DNA from: CAVPCZ01 sp963779225
GTDB taxonomy: Bacteria > Bacteroidota > Ignavibacteria > UBA10030 > UBA6906
Length of the DNA: 64,000 nt
Direction of reading: 5' to 3'
Assembly (NCBI GenBank): GCA_963779225.1
Contig: CAVZWW010000003.1
Coordinates: forward strand, 2,790,001 to 2,854,000
Under the pieces are notes generated by a model. The model was not told the origin of the DNA, did no database searches, and saw only the letters and a list, made by a program, of their open reading frames with translations. Position numbers and translations under genes: made by a program. Numbering within the stretch: the stretch's first letter is position 1; the number at the start of each line of letters is the position of its first letter. Shown here piece by piece: positions 1-12,028 of the stretch.

Positions 1-233
1 ACTTCTTCGGCTGACTCAGACCTACCTCTTCAATTTGTTTCTCGATGCCGGTGACAACGATTTCCAGAAGGTTCTGCCAGCGGGAACGATCCAGACCCGT
101 GGAAAGATTGCGCGTGATGAGTTTTGAACCGACGGCCAGTACGAGCATCAGTCCCCACGTGAACACAATGGTGGCGTTGAGTTTGAAGAATCCCGTATTG
201 CCAGAAGATCATCTCGTCGGGACTAAGGCGCAT
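1..233 (-). CDS. atpB: N-type F0F1 ATPase subunit a (AtpB), 5' part only, frameshifted
   Basis: This is the start of the membrane a subunit, which forms the ion channel against the c ring. About 77 codons lie in the window and the rest runs off the left edge. The start reads MRLSPDEMIFWQYG, as I remember for a subunits of N-ATPases. One extra base near 191-194 (in a ccc run on the + strand) breaks the frame; past it the adjacent frame reads FFKLNATIVFTWGLM and stays open to position 1. The segment VFTWGLMLVLAVG is the first membrane helix. The ATG overlaps the end of atpR by 11 nt. Family assignment is firm; whether the break is real or a sequencing error is open. Confidence 0.8.
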
Positions 234-535
234 GGCTGACCTCCTGTGCCAAGTAGGTTGGCTTTTTCGCCGCTCGGGTAAGCCGCATCATGATAAGGCG
301 CGCAATGATAAATCCAAGGAGGCACACCAGCAGCATCTCCCAATGACCGCGCGCGATAACATAGAAACCAGCCAGGGCAATGCTCGTTCGCAGTAGCAGG
401 CTGCCGAAGAACCAAAGCGCCGACCGTTTGGACGAAACCCCCTTCTGCACCGTCCACCAAAGGCCGCCAAAGAACATCGCACCGAGCAAAAGGCCCGTTA
501 CCAAAGCCAGCACGAGCAGTCAGAGTTTCATTCAT
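223..535 (-). CDS. atpR: N-ATPase accessory membrane subunit AtpR, frameshifted
   Basis: AtpR is a small membrane protein known from N-type ATPase operons, where its arginine-bearing helices are proposed to interact with the c subunit. The true start is the ATG at 535 (MNETLT), which overlaps the end of atpQ by 8 nt. One extra base near 517 throws the frame. Beyond it the protein reads LVLALVTGLLLGAMFFGG and is open to the TAG at 223, giving about 103 residues after repair. Three hydrophobic stretches are visible, one with an arginine next to it (LLLRTSIALAGFYVIARG). A GTG at 513 in the downstream frame would give a false short start. Confidence 0.8.
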
Positions 536-870
536 CTTTTTTATCCTCCTGTCCCTCTCGCATTTCCTTATCTTCCTTGGTCACCCAATGCCAGGCATTC
601 AAACAGCCGATGATCAGCCCGATCACCAGCAACATCAGCGTCCAGGAATAGCTTCCGGGATGGGAATTGTCCAGCCAGATGCCGACCGCCGCGCCGAGCA
701 GAGTCGGAACCACCACCGACCAGCCGATGAGCCCCATCATGCCCAGGCCAAACCAGACGCCCTGCGTCGGAGTTACGCCGCGCCTTGAGCTTGCGTGCCG
801 CCTTTGCGCCGACCTCCCGACTGAACGCCGTCCGGTCTTTTGCGCTCTCGATTTCCGATTGTTCACTCAT
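528..870 (-). CDS. atpQ: N-ATPase accessory subunit AtpQ (AtpI-like), frameshifted
   Basis: This is a small AtpI-like membrane protein placed between atpC and atpR in N-ATPase operons. The start ATG at 870 reads MSEQSEIESAKDRTAFSREV followed by a basic stretch, and it overlaps the end of atpC by 8 nt. The hydrophobic part (GVWFGLGMMGLIGWSVVVP, then LLGAAVGIWLD and a second helix near the C-terminus) lies in the next frame. One extra base between about 768 and 782 explains this. After repair the product is about 113 residues, normal for the family, with two membrane helices and a charged tail. Confidence 0.8.
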
Positions 871-1241
871 GATGAAACTCCGCTAAGCGTCTGATGAAAC
901 CGCTCTCCATTTTCGCCATCACCGAGCGGACGTTCTGCTCCCGTTCGGTGAGGTTCAGAAACTCCCGCTCGACTGCCTCACGCAGTTGGCCGAGGTCCGT
1001 TCCGGCAATTGCGTTGCGCACGGAGACGAGCACGTCCAAGCCGGTCTTGACCAGCACCCCTTCATCGACGGCCACGTAAACCTCGCCCTCCGCTTCGTTT
1101 TCGTAGATCAGAATCCCGGGCGCGAGCGCCGCGACGCAGTCCAGCCGGTGTGGCAAGAGTCCGAACGAGCCCTCGCGGGTCTCCGCAACGATGCGCGAAA
1201 CGCCGGTTTTCTCAGCGAAGATTCGGAACGGCAGGAGAACC

Positions 1242-1252
<11 letters not shown>
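863..1252 (-). CDS. atpC: N-ATPase epsilon subunit
   Basis: This 129-residue protein fits the beta-sandwich epsilon subunit of the F1 stalk: MNLKVLLPFRIFAEK, then GSFGLLPHRLDCVAALAPG, then a helical C-terminal part rich in Glu and Arg. The start at 1252 gives an 11 nt overlap with the end of atpD, matching the tight packing of the whole operon. A start at 1270 (MQPTL) in the same frame is possible but would push the overlap to 29 nt. It is the only atp gene of this operon fully inside the window with an unbroken frame. Confidence 0.85.
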
Positions 1253-4440
<3,188 letters not shown>

Positions 4441-4496
4441 GCTTACGTCCTCTCCATGTAATGCGTGCTCACCCGTGCCGGTGGCGGCTGAAACCG

Positions 4497-4859
4497 CTAC
4501 GCCTCGGCCAGCCACTTCCGCGCTTCAGCGACGTTGGCGTGGTGGAAGTATCTGATTGCCGCTTTCGTAAACGGCTTGCAGAACGTCGCCATGCCATGCT
4601 GCCATTTCTCTTCCCCGACCATCGCAAGTCTTTCAATGTCGGCGAAGTGTTCGACCCCGAATTTGATGTCCTCCCACGCTGCGCTGGCATTCCAGCCGTG
4701 GAATGCTGTCATTTCGAACAGCACACGCAATTTGCCGTGCTGCCGGAGGAGTCGCTCAAACTCGGGCACAAAGTGCTCGTAATCTGCGTTTTCCAAGTTC
4801 CCGCTGACGTGAACGGCGGGCATCTTCCCGCCGTTTTCTTCATTGAGTTGAATAGGCAT
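4497..4859 (-). CDS. SpoIIAA/STAS-like protein (PF11964 type)
   Basis: Small soluble protein of 120 residues starting [20 protein letters not shown]. The pattern [20 protein letters not shown], then [21 protein letters not shown] and [16 protein letters not shown] is that of the SpoIIAA-like/STAS-fold family, seen near stress and membrane-energy genes but without a fixed biochemical role. The start at 4859 follows GGAGT at good spacing. It leads a transcription unit with pgi and the N-ATPase genes, with a 56 nt gap to pgi. Family assignment is reasonably sure; function is unknown. Confidence 0.75.
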   Translation of the reverse strand: MPIQLNEENGGKMPAVHVSGNLENADYEHFVPEFERLLRQHGKLRVLFEMTAFHGWNASAAWEDIKFGVEHFADIERLAMVGEEKWQHGMATFCKPFTKAAIRYFHHANVAEARKWLAEA

Positions 4860-5025
4860 TGGGGACTCCTCTGATTTTCTTGGTCGCATAACCCTAAGGA
4901 GATCCGCTATTTTCCGACGGCGCCTGACCGCGGCTGCTCGGGCTGGATGCGAGGCCGCAACGCAAAGTTATCGCTCATCACATAGATAATCATACCCGCT
5001 CTTCGGTTCTCTCCGGCCTGTGCGA

Positions 5026-5166
5026 TTATCCACGAATGGGACCCCACACACTATTAAGAAATTTCTGGAAAGGGTTGGTTTTCTTTCCTTCTCTCTCTAC
5101 TTTGTCAAAGGTTTCGTGAGTCGCTGGATCCGTTTTTGTATGCTCATATCCTTTCCACTGCGACAT
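5026..5166 (-). CDS. Possible 46-residue protein directly after transketolase
   Basis: A short frame begins four bases after the transketolase stop and reads MSQWKGYEHTKTDPATHETF, then a Lys/Glu-rich part and NPFQKFLNSVWGPIRG. The amino acid mix looks protein-like (charged, with aromatic residues near the end) and it fills about half of the 311 nt gap before the next gene. There is no clear ribosome site, so translation would have to be coupled to tkt. I do not recognise a family. The rest of this gap (4860-5025) shows nothing I can name; it must hold any promoter for the SpoIIAA-pgi-atp unit. Confidence 0.35.
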   Translation of the reverse strand: MSQWKGYEHTKTDPATHETFDKVEREGKKTNPFQKFLNSVWGPIRG

Positions 5167-5170
5167 CGTA

Positions 5171-7288
5171 TTAGTCAAGCGTGCGGACTGAGATATTCGG
5201 CATCGGCGTCTCTCGATTCCGATTTACCGATTCCAGGGCACGTTTGCAGATATTCTCAACGGTGAAGCCATACTCGCGCATCATGGTTTTCCCCGGGGCA
5301 GACACCCCGAATTGGTCCACTCCCATTACATCGCCCTCGCTGCCCACATACTTTCCCCAGCCTTGAGTCGCGCCTGCTTCAACCGCAAGTCGTGCTCGAG
5401 TTGATGCAGGAAGAACCGAGTCGCGATACCTTCGAGGTTGGGCATCAAACAATTCCCAGCACGGCATGGAAACGATCCGAACATTGATCTCGTTCTCGGT
5501 CAGTGCCTGACCGGCCGCAACGATCAAGCTGACTTCCGACCCGGTGGCGATTAAGATAATGTCCGGTTTGCCATTGGGAGCGTCGGCCAAAACATAGGCA
5601 CCGCGGTGCAAATTATCTGCCGATGCGAATTGGGTGCGGTCGAGCGTGGGTACATCCTGCCGTGTCAAAATAAGGGCGACCGGTCGATCTCTTGTCTGAA
5701 TAGCGACGCGCCACGCCGCGGCTGTCTCGTTCGCATCGCATGGGCGGATGACGAGCAAGTTTGGAATCACGCGCAGCGAAGCCAATTGCTCGATCGGTTG
5801 ATGCGTTGAGCCATCTTCGCCGACAGCGATGCTATCGTGGGTGAAAACGAAGATCACCCCCTGTTCCATAAGCGCCGCGAGTCGAATCGGTGGCCGCATG
5901 TAATCCGAGAAAATGAGGAACGTCGCCGTGAACGGGATGACGCCGCCATGCACTGCCAACCCGTTCGTGATTGATCCCATCGCATGCTCGCGGACACCAA
6001 AGTGCAGATTGCGTCCCGCATAACTCCAGCCTCCACCAGTTGATCCTTGAAGGCTTCCGGCTTCGTCGCGCGGGTTTTCGAAATCGCCCATCCCGGTAAG
6101 TCCTGTCCGCGTGGACGGGTCCAAATCTGCAGAGCCACCGATCAACGATGGAAGTTTCTGAGCAATCGCGTTCAAGATTGTGCCCGACGCGGCGCGGGTC
6201 GCCATGCCTTTCGGGTCGGCCGGAAAGATCGGGATGTCGGCGTCCCAGCCTTGCGGCAAGTCGCCGGCCATCCCCTCATGAAATGCCTTGGCGAGGCCGG
6301 GGAAAGCTTTCGCATACTCCGAGAATCTCACATCCCATTCCGCTTCGGCCTGTTTGCCGTTTCGAAGCGCGAGACGAAAATGCGCGAGCACTTTGTCTGG
6401 AATGTAAAACGGCGGATTGACCGGCCAGCCTAACGCTTGTTTCGTCAATGTCACTTCTTCCTTGCCGAGCGGCGAGCCGTGCGCCTCAAAGGTGTCTTGC
6501 TTGTGCGGCGAGCCGTAACCGATATGCGTGCGCACGAGAATAAGCGAAGGACGTTCTCCTTCGGCCTGCGCCGCACGCAGTGCGCGGTCAATCGCTTCAA
6601 GATCATTTCCATTCTCAACCGTCTGCGTGTGCCAACCATACGCTTCGAAACGTCTGGCACGATCTTCCGTGAATGTGATGTGGGTCGATGCGGAAAGGGT
6701 GATGTGGTTGTCGTCGTAAAGGCATATCAGTTTGCCAAGTCTCAAATGACCGGCAAGCGACGCTGCCTCGGAGGATACTCCTTCCATCAAGTCGCCGTCG
6801 CTAACCAGCACGTACGTATAATGATCGATGATCTGATGTTGCCGCCGGTTGTAGTATGCCGCAAGATAGTCTTCCGCGATTGCCATGCCGACGCCATTGG
6901 CGAATCCCTGCCCAAGTGGACCGGTCGTCGTCTCAACACCAGGTGTCAGTCCGCGTTCCGGGTGACCCGGTGTAATACTGCCCCATTGGCGAAACTGCGT
7001 GATTTGTTCCATCGGCAAATCGTAGCCCGTCAAATGCAGCAAACTGTAGAGCAACATTGAACCATGTCCGGCCGAAAGGACAAACCGGTCCCGATTGAAC
7101 CAATGCGGATTGGCCGGATTGTGCCGGAGAAACCGCGTCCACAACACATAGGCCATCGGCGCTGCACCGAGGGGCAGTCCGGGGTGGCCGCTGTTGGCCT
7201 TTTCAATGGCGTCCACGGACAGGAAACGAACCGTGTTGATCGCAAGTTGATCCAGTTGTGCCGGATCGAGACGTGAAGCGGTGGTCAT
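5171..7288 (-). CDS. tkt: Transketolase
   Basis: Thiamine-diphosphate enzyme of the non-oxidative pentose phosphate branch, 705 residues. The N-terminus reads [20 protein letters not shown] and then [20 protein letters not shown]. The ThDP site is seen as [20 protein letters not shown] followed by LYDDNHIT. Later motifs include [20 protein letters not shown] and [20 protein letters not shown]. The start at 7288 is chosen because its ATG shares four bases (ATGA) with the aldolase stop. It is the last certain gene of rpiB-hpf-tal-fba-tkt. Confidence 0.95.
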   Translation of the reverse strand: MTTASRLDPAQLDQLAINTVRFLSVDAIEKANSGHPGLPLGAAPMAYVLWTRFLRHNPANPHWFNRDRFVLSAGHGSMLLYSLLHLTGYDLPMEQITQFRQWGSITPGHPERGLTPGVETTTGPLGQGFANGVGMAIAEDYLAAYYNRRQHQIIDHYTYVLVSDGDLMEGVSSEAASLAGHLRLGKLICLYDDNHITLSASTHITFTEDRARRFEAYGWHTQTVENGNDLEAIDRALRAAQAEGERPSLILVRTHIGYGSPHKQDTFEAHGSPLGKEEVTLTKQALGWPVNPPFYIPDKVLAHFRLALRNGKQAEAEWDVRFSEYAKAFPGLAKAFHEGMAGDLPQGWDADIPIFPADPKGMATRAASGTILNAIAQKLPSLIGGSADLDPSTRTGLTGMGDFENPRDEAGSLQGSTGGGWSYAGRNLHFGVREHAMGSITNGLAVHGGVIPFTATFLIFSDYMRPPIRLAALMEQGVIFVFTHDSIAVGEDGSTHQPIEQLASLRVIPNLLVIRPCDANETAAAWRVAIQTRDRPVALILTRQDVPTLDRTQFASADNLHRGAYVLADAPNGKPDIILIATGSEVSLIVAAGQALTENEINVRIVSMPCWELFDAQPRRYRDSVLPASTRARLAVEAGATQGWGKYVGSEGDVMGVDQFGVSAPGKTMMREYGFTVENICKRALESVNRNRETPMPNISVRTLD

Positions 7289-8406
7289 GCTGATGTCCTT
7301 TCCATCACGGCAGTGTATTCGCCACGGCGCGCAGCCCGGTTGCATCTGGCTCGATGAACCAGAGCCTGCTGTGCCGCCAGCACGTTAGCCTCCTTGCCTT
7401 GCCAAATCTCCAATGCCGGTTGCTGGATCGCGCGGGCAAACGAAAATGCCAATGCCCAGGGAAGTCGCGACTTGAATCTCACATTCATGGCATTCAGTCG
7501 AGCCGAGGCAAGTTCACCGGATTGGCCGCCCGACAAGAACGCAATCGCCGAAACGGCCGCAGGGACAACCCGCAAGAGACATTGCACCGTAGCGTCGGCC
7601 ACTGCGTTGACATCCCGTATGTCATCCTGTTGGCGGTCGATCAATCTCACCTGATACTGCTGTTCACCGATGGCTACTTCGGATACTTCTTTTTCCTGGG
7701 GGCAGGTCAGTCCCGGCAGCACCATATTGGGCTTCAGGATTATACCCTCCAGCATCACCCGTTGTGTGTGAAGCTGGTTGAAAACTGTTTGCAGGACTTC
7801 CTCCGTTACTTCGCTGCACCGCTCCAGGGTATGGTCGCCGTCCCTGAGCACTTCCGGCTCGACGACAGGAACCAGTCCAGCTTCCTGGCATAACGCGGCA
7901 TAGCGGGCCAATGCATGGGCATTGGCCTCGATGCAACCCCGGCTGGGAATTCCATTGCCCACAGCAATCACCGCGCGCCACTTGGCAAAACGGGCGCCCA
8001 TACGAGAATATTCAGCCAGGCGGTTGCGCAATCCATCCAGACCTTCCGTGATCTTCTCTCCCGGGTGACCTGCCATGTCCTTGGCACCCGTGTCAACTTT
8101 GATGCCGGGGATAATCCCCGCATCGGTGATAACCTTGACGAGGGGAGTACCATCTTTTTTCTGCTCACGGATCGTCTCGTCGTAAAGGATTGCGCCACTA
8201 ATGCTCTCACCGAGACCGGGCGTGGTCACAATCAATTCCCGATATGCGCGCCGGGCTTCCTCGGTTTGAGGAATCCCCAATGTGGCAAATCGTTTGTTGC
8301 AGGTCGGATTACTTTCATCCATTGCCAGCAGGCCCTTGTCGCCGGCGACCAGCGCTCTCGCGGTGTCAATAAGCTCTTGCGGATTCATTCCCACTGCACT
8401 TTGCAT
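7285..8406 (-). CDS. fba: Class I fructose-bisphosphate aldolase with an internal insertion
   Basis: Schiff-base aldolase, 373 residues, starting [20 protein letters not shown]. The imine lysine lies in [12 protein letters not shown] (about K225); [15 protein letters not shown] and [12 protein letters not shown] are also typical. The start at 8406 follows GAGGAA. Odd feature: between [11 protein letters not shown] and [19 protein letters not shown] there are about 23 extra residues (roughly 246-268, polar, Gln and Asp rich) that I do not expect in bacterial class I enzymes. Its stop overlaps the tkt start by 4 nt. Confidence 0.92.
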   Translation of the reverse strand: MQSAVGMNPQELIDTARALVAGDKGLLAMDESNPTCNKRFATLGIPQTEEARRAYRELIVTTPGLGESISGAILYDETIREQKKDGTPLVKVITDAGIIPGIKVDTGAKDMAGHPGEKITEGLDGLRNRLAEYSRMGARFAKWRAVIAVGNGIPSRGCIEANAHALARYAALCQEAGLVPVVEPEVLRDGDHTLERCSEVTEEVLQTVFNQLHTQRVMLEGIILKPNMVLPGLTCPQEKEVSEVAIGEQQYQVRLIDRQQDDIRDVNAVADATVQCLLRVVPAAVSAIAFLSGGQSGELASARLNAMNVRFKSRLPWALAFSFARAIQQPALEIWQGKEANVLAAQQALVHRARCNRAARRGEYTAVMERTSA

Positions 8407-8443
8407 TGCGGTTCCTCGATGCATGTCAGCTCATTTCCAGATA

Positions 8444-9562
8444 CTACCTTTGTACCGCTTTCTCCAGAGTCGCCATAAGCTCGTCAAAGGATTCGCTGAA
8501 TTTCTCAACCCCTTCATCCTCAAGCTGTTGCGTCACTTTGTCGATGCTGATGCCAAGTTCCGGCAATCGGTCTAACATCCAGCGGGCCTCCACAACCTCT
8601 TTTTCAATACGGTCTTCTGGTTTGCCGTGGTCGCGATAATCGTCGAGGGTTTCGACCGGGATCGTGTCGATCGTGTCACGGCCGATGAGCGATTCGATGT
8701 ATTTCACATCGCTGTACGTCGGGTTCTTCGTGCTGGTACTGGCCCAGAGCAGCCGCTGGGTGAGAGCTCCTCTCTCAGCCAATTTCCTGAACCGGACACC
8801 ATCGAAAATCTCCCTGTATATTTGATATGCCACCTTCGCGCTGGCGATAGCAACCTGCCCATGTAACGTGTTTACCAGGCTCGCATTTTCACCGCTTCGG
8901 GGAATGAGTTTTTCCAGCAACGGATCCACAAGCGCATCGATGCGGCTCACAAAGAAGCTGGCTACCGAGGCCACAGTCTTTACCGGCTTCTCCTGGGCCG
9001 CCCGCGCTTCGACGCCCGCAAGGTAAGCTTCTACAACCTGCCGATAACGGGGAATCCCAAAGAGCAATGTCACGTTGACGTTGATTCCTTCGCTGATGAG
9101 TTGCTGGATGACGGGCAGCCCTTCCGCCGTCGCCGGTACCTTGATGAAGACGTTGGGCCGGTTCAGCGCAGCCCATAACCGGCGAGCTTCTTCCATCGTG
9201 CCTTTGGTGTCGTGCGCCAGGTGGGGATTGACCTCCAGACTAACATATCCATCTCTTCCTTCAGTCTTGTCGTACAGAGGCCGGAACTCGTCGGCCGCGC
9301 TCTGAACGTCTCGCTGGCTGAGGGCTTCATAGATTGCCTTCACGGTCTTTCCCTCAAGCACCATGACTCGAATATCCTCATCATATTCATGGCTGCCAGC
9401 AATCGCCTTCTCAAAGATGGATGGATTCGAGGTCATTCCCCGCAGTCCGTCCTCCTCGATTAGACGCCGGAGATCGCCGCTGACGATCAGATCGCGTCGG
9501 ATGTAGTCGAGCCAAATTGACTGACCGAGCGTTCCCAATTTCCTCAACGGGTTGTCTTTCAT
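8444..9562 (-). CDS. tal: Transaldolase (Tal type, about 370 residues)
   Basis: Transfers dihydroxyacetone units between sugar phosphates. The 372-residue product begins MKDNPLRKLGTLGQSIWLDY. Seen motifs are GLRGMTSNPSIFEKAI, the active-site lysine in PNVFIKVPATAEGLPVIQ, and INVNVTLLFGIPRYRQVVEA. The length and the NPSIFEKAI signature fit the long bacterial transaldolases often found beside transketolase and gnd. It lies 48 nt after hpf and 37 nt before the aldolase in one operon. Confidence 0.94.
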   Translation of the reverse strand: MKDNPLRKLGTLGQSIWLDYIRRDLIVSGDLRRLIEEDGLRGMTSNPSIFEKAIAGSHEYDEDIRVMVLEGKTVKAIYEALSQRDVQSAADEFRPLYDKTEGRDGYVSLEVNPHLAHDTKGTMEEARRLWAALNRPNVFIKVPATAEGLPVIQQLISEGINVNVTLLFGIPRYRQVVEAYLAGVEARAAQEKPVKTVASVASFFVSRIDALVDPLLEKLIPRSGENASLVNTLHGQVAIASAKVAYQIYREIFDGVRFRKLAERGALTQRLLWASTSTKNPTYSDVKYIESLIGRDTIDTIPVETLDDYRDHGKPEDRIEKEVVEARWMLDRLPELGISIDKVTQQLEDEGVEKFSESFDELMATLEKAVQR

Positions 9563-9610
9563 AATTCTATCTCCTCACTTTCCCGTTGCGATATATTCGC
9601 AGGGCGTTCA

Positions 9611-9976
9611 TCAGTGCTCCGTGGGTTTCGGCCCGGGTGGTAATGGGTCGTTCCTGCGACTCTTTTGCTCGCGCAGCCGTCCGAGAGTGTTCTCAATCAA
9701 TCTGGCCAACTTATCAGAAGCGCCGTCGACGGCTTGGTCCAGACTCGATGCCTCGTGAGTGACCGCGATGGGCCGGCGGCCTTCGAGGCGGGCTTCCATC
9801 ACGCAGCGCTTATCGCTCTGGCCGTTGTTAAGGCTGTTCTCGTGGCTCAGGTGGACTTCCACTCGCGTGATGTGACCGCTGAATCGGCTCAGGGCATTCT
9901 CCACTTTTCCACTGACGTCAGCGATCAGCGCCTGGTGACCTCCTATGTTATTGTCGGTATTGATTTGGATCTGCAT
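9611..9976 (-). CDS. hpf: HPF/RaiA-family ribosome hibernation factor
   Basis: A 121-residue protein starting MQIQINTDNNIGGHQALIAD. It has the short HPF fold pattern: FSGHITRVEVHLSHENS, then KRCVMEARLEGRRPIAVTHE and DQAVDGASDKLARLIENTLG, with a basic, Pro-rich tail. Family members bind 30S subunits and silence ribosomes in stationary or energy-poor cells. The residues GQSDKRCVMEARLEG suggest the variant common in stress islands rather than the housekeeping copy. It lies between rpiB (28 nt upstream) and tal, which couples ribosome silencing to expression of sugar enzymes. Confidence 0.85.
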   Translation of the reverse strand: MQIQINTDNNIGGHQALIADVSGKVENALSRFSGHITRVEVHLSHENSLNNGQSDKRCVMEARLEGRRPIAVTHEASSLDQAVDGASDKLARLIENTLGRLREQKSRRNDPLPPGPKPTEH

Positions 9977-10004
9977 GGTATTCTCCGTTGTGAGAGATTG
10001 TCTT

Positions 10005-10463
10005 TCACAATTCCGTCTCCTTACCTTCCAGGTCCGATATTTTGGCAAGGCGGCGCTTGAACCGTTCTGTCGCCTTGAAACGAGCGACGAGGAACGTCCC
10101 GACCAGGTCACTTGCGAGAGATTGTCCTGTGACCCGGCCACCCAGACACATAACGTTCATATTGTCGTCCTCTACCCCTTGATGAGCGGAGAAGGGATCT
10201 GTGATCAACGCGGCCCGCACACCGGGCACCTTATTGGCCGCAATACAAGCCCCAACACCGCTACCGCAGAGAGCCAGCCCCCGGGTGACTTCACCTCTCG
10301 CCACCGCCCTGGCCATGGGCACTACAAAATCCGGGTAGTCATCTCCTGCAACCAGCTCATGGGCACCGAAGTCCACCACTTCATATCCGGCGGCCGCAAG
10401 GGCCGCAGTCAGGTACTGTTTCATCTCAAACCCACCATGGTCTGCGGCTATGCCAACGCGCAT
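10005..10463 (-). CDS. rpiB: Ribose-5-phosphate isomerase B
   Basis: Interconverts ribulose-5-P and ribose-5-P. The 152-residue product starts MRVGIAADHGGFEMKQYL and has the catalytic-cysteine loop LALCGSGVGACIAANKVPG plus NVMCLGGRVTG. The length and motifs are standard for the RpiB/LacAB family. The C-terminus (RFKRRLAKISDLEGKETEL) is a little longer than usual. First certain gene of the rpiB-hpf-tal-fba-tkt operon; the ATG follows GGAGGAAT. Confidence 0.93.
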   Translation of the reverse strand: MRVGIAADHGGFEMKQYLTAALAAAGYEVVDFGAHELVAGDDYPDFVVPMARAVARGEVTRGLALCGSGVGACIAANKVPGVRAALITDPFSAHQGVEDDNMNVMCLGGRVTGQSLASDLVGTFLVARFKATERFKRRLAKISDLEGKETEL

Positions 10464-10585
10464 TATTCCTCCTCCACGCTAAGCGCTTCGAAGCCGAAGG
10501 GAATTGCTTCCGACGCCACTCTGGTCATCCGTCTGCCAGTTCAACGTGCAGAATGATACGATGAATGTCGCCGATGATGTTGTCA

Positions 10586-10669
10586 TCAATGTCTCTTGTC
10601 CTGATTCCATTTCCAGGTACGGCTTTCCGCCATATCCTGGCCGTGCTTTTCGATGTACTTCTTGTGCTC
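10586..10669 (-). pseudogene. C-terminal scrap of a second phosphoketolase gene
   Basis: Directly after the DUF2254 stop and in the same frame, 27 codons read EHKKYIEKHGQDMAESRTWK then WNQDKRH and stop. The intact phosphoketolase in this window ends [20 protein letters not shown] then WDLTHE, so this is a divergent phosphoketolase C-terminus with nothing of the rest of the gene. It has no start codon or ribosome site. It looks like the leftover of a second xfp copy whose body was replaced by, or deleted together with sequence now holding, the DUF2254 gene. Confidence 0.75.
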
Positions 10670-10681
10670 GATTGTGCAGAC

Positions 10682-12028
10682 CTATCGGTAATCATCCCAC
10701 GGGCTCTGCGCAGGCTCGGCTTCGAGCGTTTCGTGCACGCGCGCAAGCCGCGTGTCGATCCTCGTACGGTCATGGGGGGACTCGAGGGTACGCTCGGCCA
10801 GCTCGGCGATCCATTGCACTTGTTCGCGAAGCGCCCGCCGACGCTGTGGGCTTGCAGTCAAACTGGCAAGGGTTTGAATTGCGCCGAGCATCCGCAACAT
10901 GATGGCGACATCACCTTTGGCATTGCTTCGAATTTGATCGAATGATTCCGCCAGAAAGCTTTCGAAGCTGGCTCCTTCTGTAATCACTCGAAGTTCGCCT
11001 TCCTCGTAGCGATACGATGATGGAATTTGCCGAGGCGCAATCCGCGCCAGTATCGCCGACAAATAGTCCACGCACATTACGGCTGTTGTTGTGTCGTTGA
11101 TGCCGGGGGAAAGTGCTTTCAATGCCACATCCACGATCTGTCTGATGCCGAAGGCCACGTCCTGTTCCACCGTGCGGTGGCGGCTGATGCTGAACGTCTC
11201 GTGAAGGGCGGCAACAGTCTCCTCGTCCGGCTTTCCTTCCAGAGAGAGTGAGACCAGCGCAGTGTTTTTAACAACGAAATCGCCGATGCCGTGCTCCACC
11301 CGCACGACGGTCTTCTTGTCCCGCGCCAAACGTAGGAGGCCGGCGCTATTCACGCTCTGGATATAGCCGCTCTCCTTGGCCGGGACGCCACGCCAAATCC
11401 GCTCGGTCAGTGGGCTGTGCGTTTGGTCATCATTATCTTTGGCCGACTCTCGTCCAAGGTTTTCCGGAAAAAGTCGATCTATGGCGGCGATGGTTTCCTG
11501 AGCGACCGAGGCGATGATGCTGGAAGCCTGGATGGAAGAGGCGATATGATGTATGAAGAACATAAGAGCGCCTACACCTCCGAGTGCCAGCACGAAGCCA
11601 AAAAACACAGCTAGGTTCGGAACAAAGACGCCCTCACTGCCGCCGCGAATGGATCGCAACACAATCAGTGAGTAAGTGAAAACGCCGGCGAAGGTCCCAA
11701 GCACGATCTGGGTGACGCGGCTGCTCATGAAGTTCCGCAGGACGCGCGAGGTATATTGGCTCGAAGCAAGCGCCAGAACCACCAAAATCATGGAGAACGT
11801 GACGCCCACTACGGACATCATTGAACCGGCAATCGTGGACATCATCCCGCGGGCGCCTTCCGCCCCGGCTCCAAACAGGCGCGGCCACCGGGCCATCCAT
11901 CGGCCGCTCCAGGCGGAGTCTACTTCAATCAAGCCTACGGCGAGACCAATGCTGACCACGACAATCACCGAAGGCACAAACCAGAAGCTCGACCGCAGCG
12001 TGCTCCAGAGTTGCTTGAACTTATTCAT
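10682..12028 (-). CDS. DUF2254 membrane protein
   Basis: 448 residues beginning [20 protein letters not shown]. The N-terminal half has four membrane helices ([75 protein letters not shown]). The soluble half holds [19 protein letters not shown], the hallmark of DUF2254. Function unknown; members are predicted inner membrane proteins. It overlaps the phosphoketolase stop by 8 nt, so the two are translationally coupled. This pairing hints at a role tied to carbon flow, which is inference only. Confidence 0.88.
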   Translation of the reverse strand: MNKFKQLWSTLRSSFWFVPSVIVVVSIGLAVGLIEVDSAWSGRWMARWPRLFGAGAEGARGMMSTIAGSMMSVVGVTFSMILVVLALASSQYTSRVLRNFMSSRVTQIVLGTFAGVFTYSLIVLRSIRGGSEGVFVPNLAVFFGFVLALGGVGALMFFIHHIASSIQASSIIASVAQETIAAIDRLFPENLGRESAKDNDDQTHSPLTERIWRGVPAKESGYIQSVNSAGLLRLARDKKTVVRVEHGIGDFVVKNTALVSLSLEGKPDEETVAALHETFSISRHRTVEQDVAFGIRQIVDVALKALSPGINDTTTAVMCVDYLSAILARIAPRQIPSSYRYEEGELRVITEGASFESFLAESFDQIRSNAKGDVAIMLRMLGAIQTLASLTASPQRRRALREQVQWIAELAERTLESPHDRTRIDTRLARVHETLEAEPAQSPWDDYR

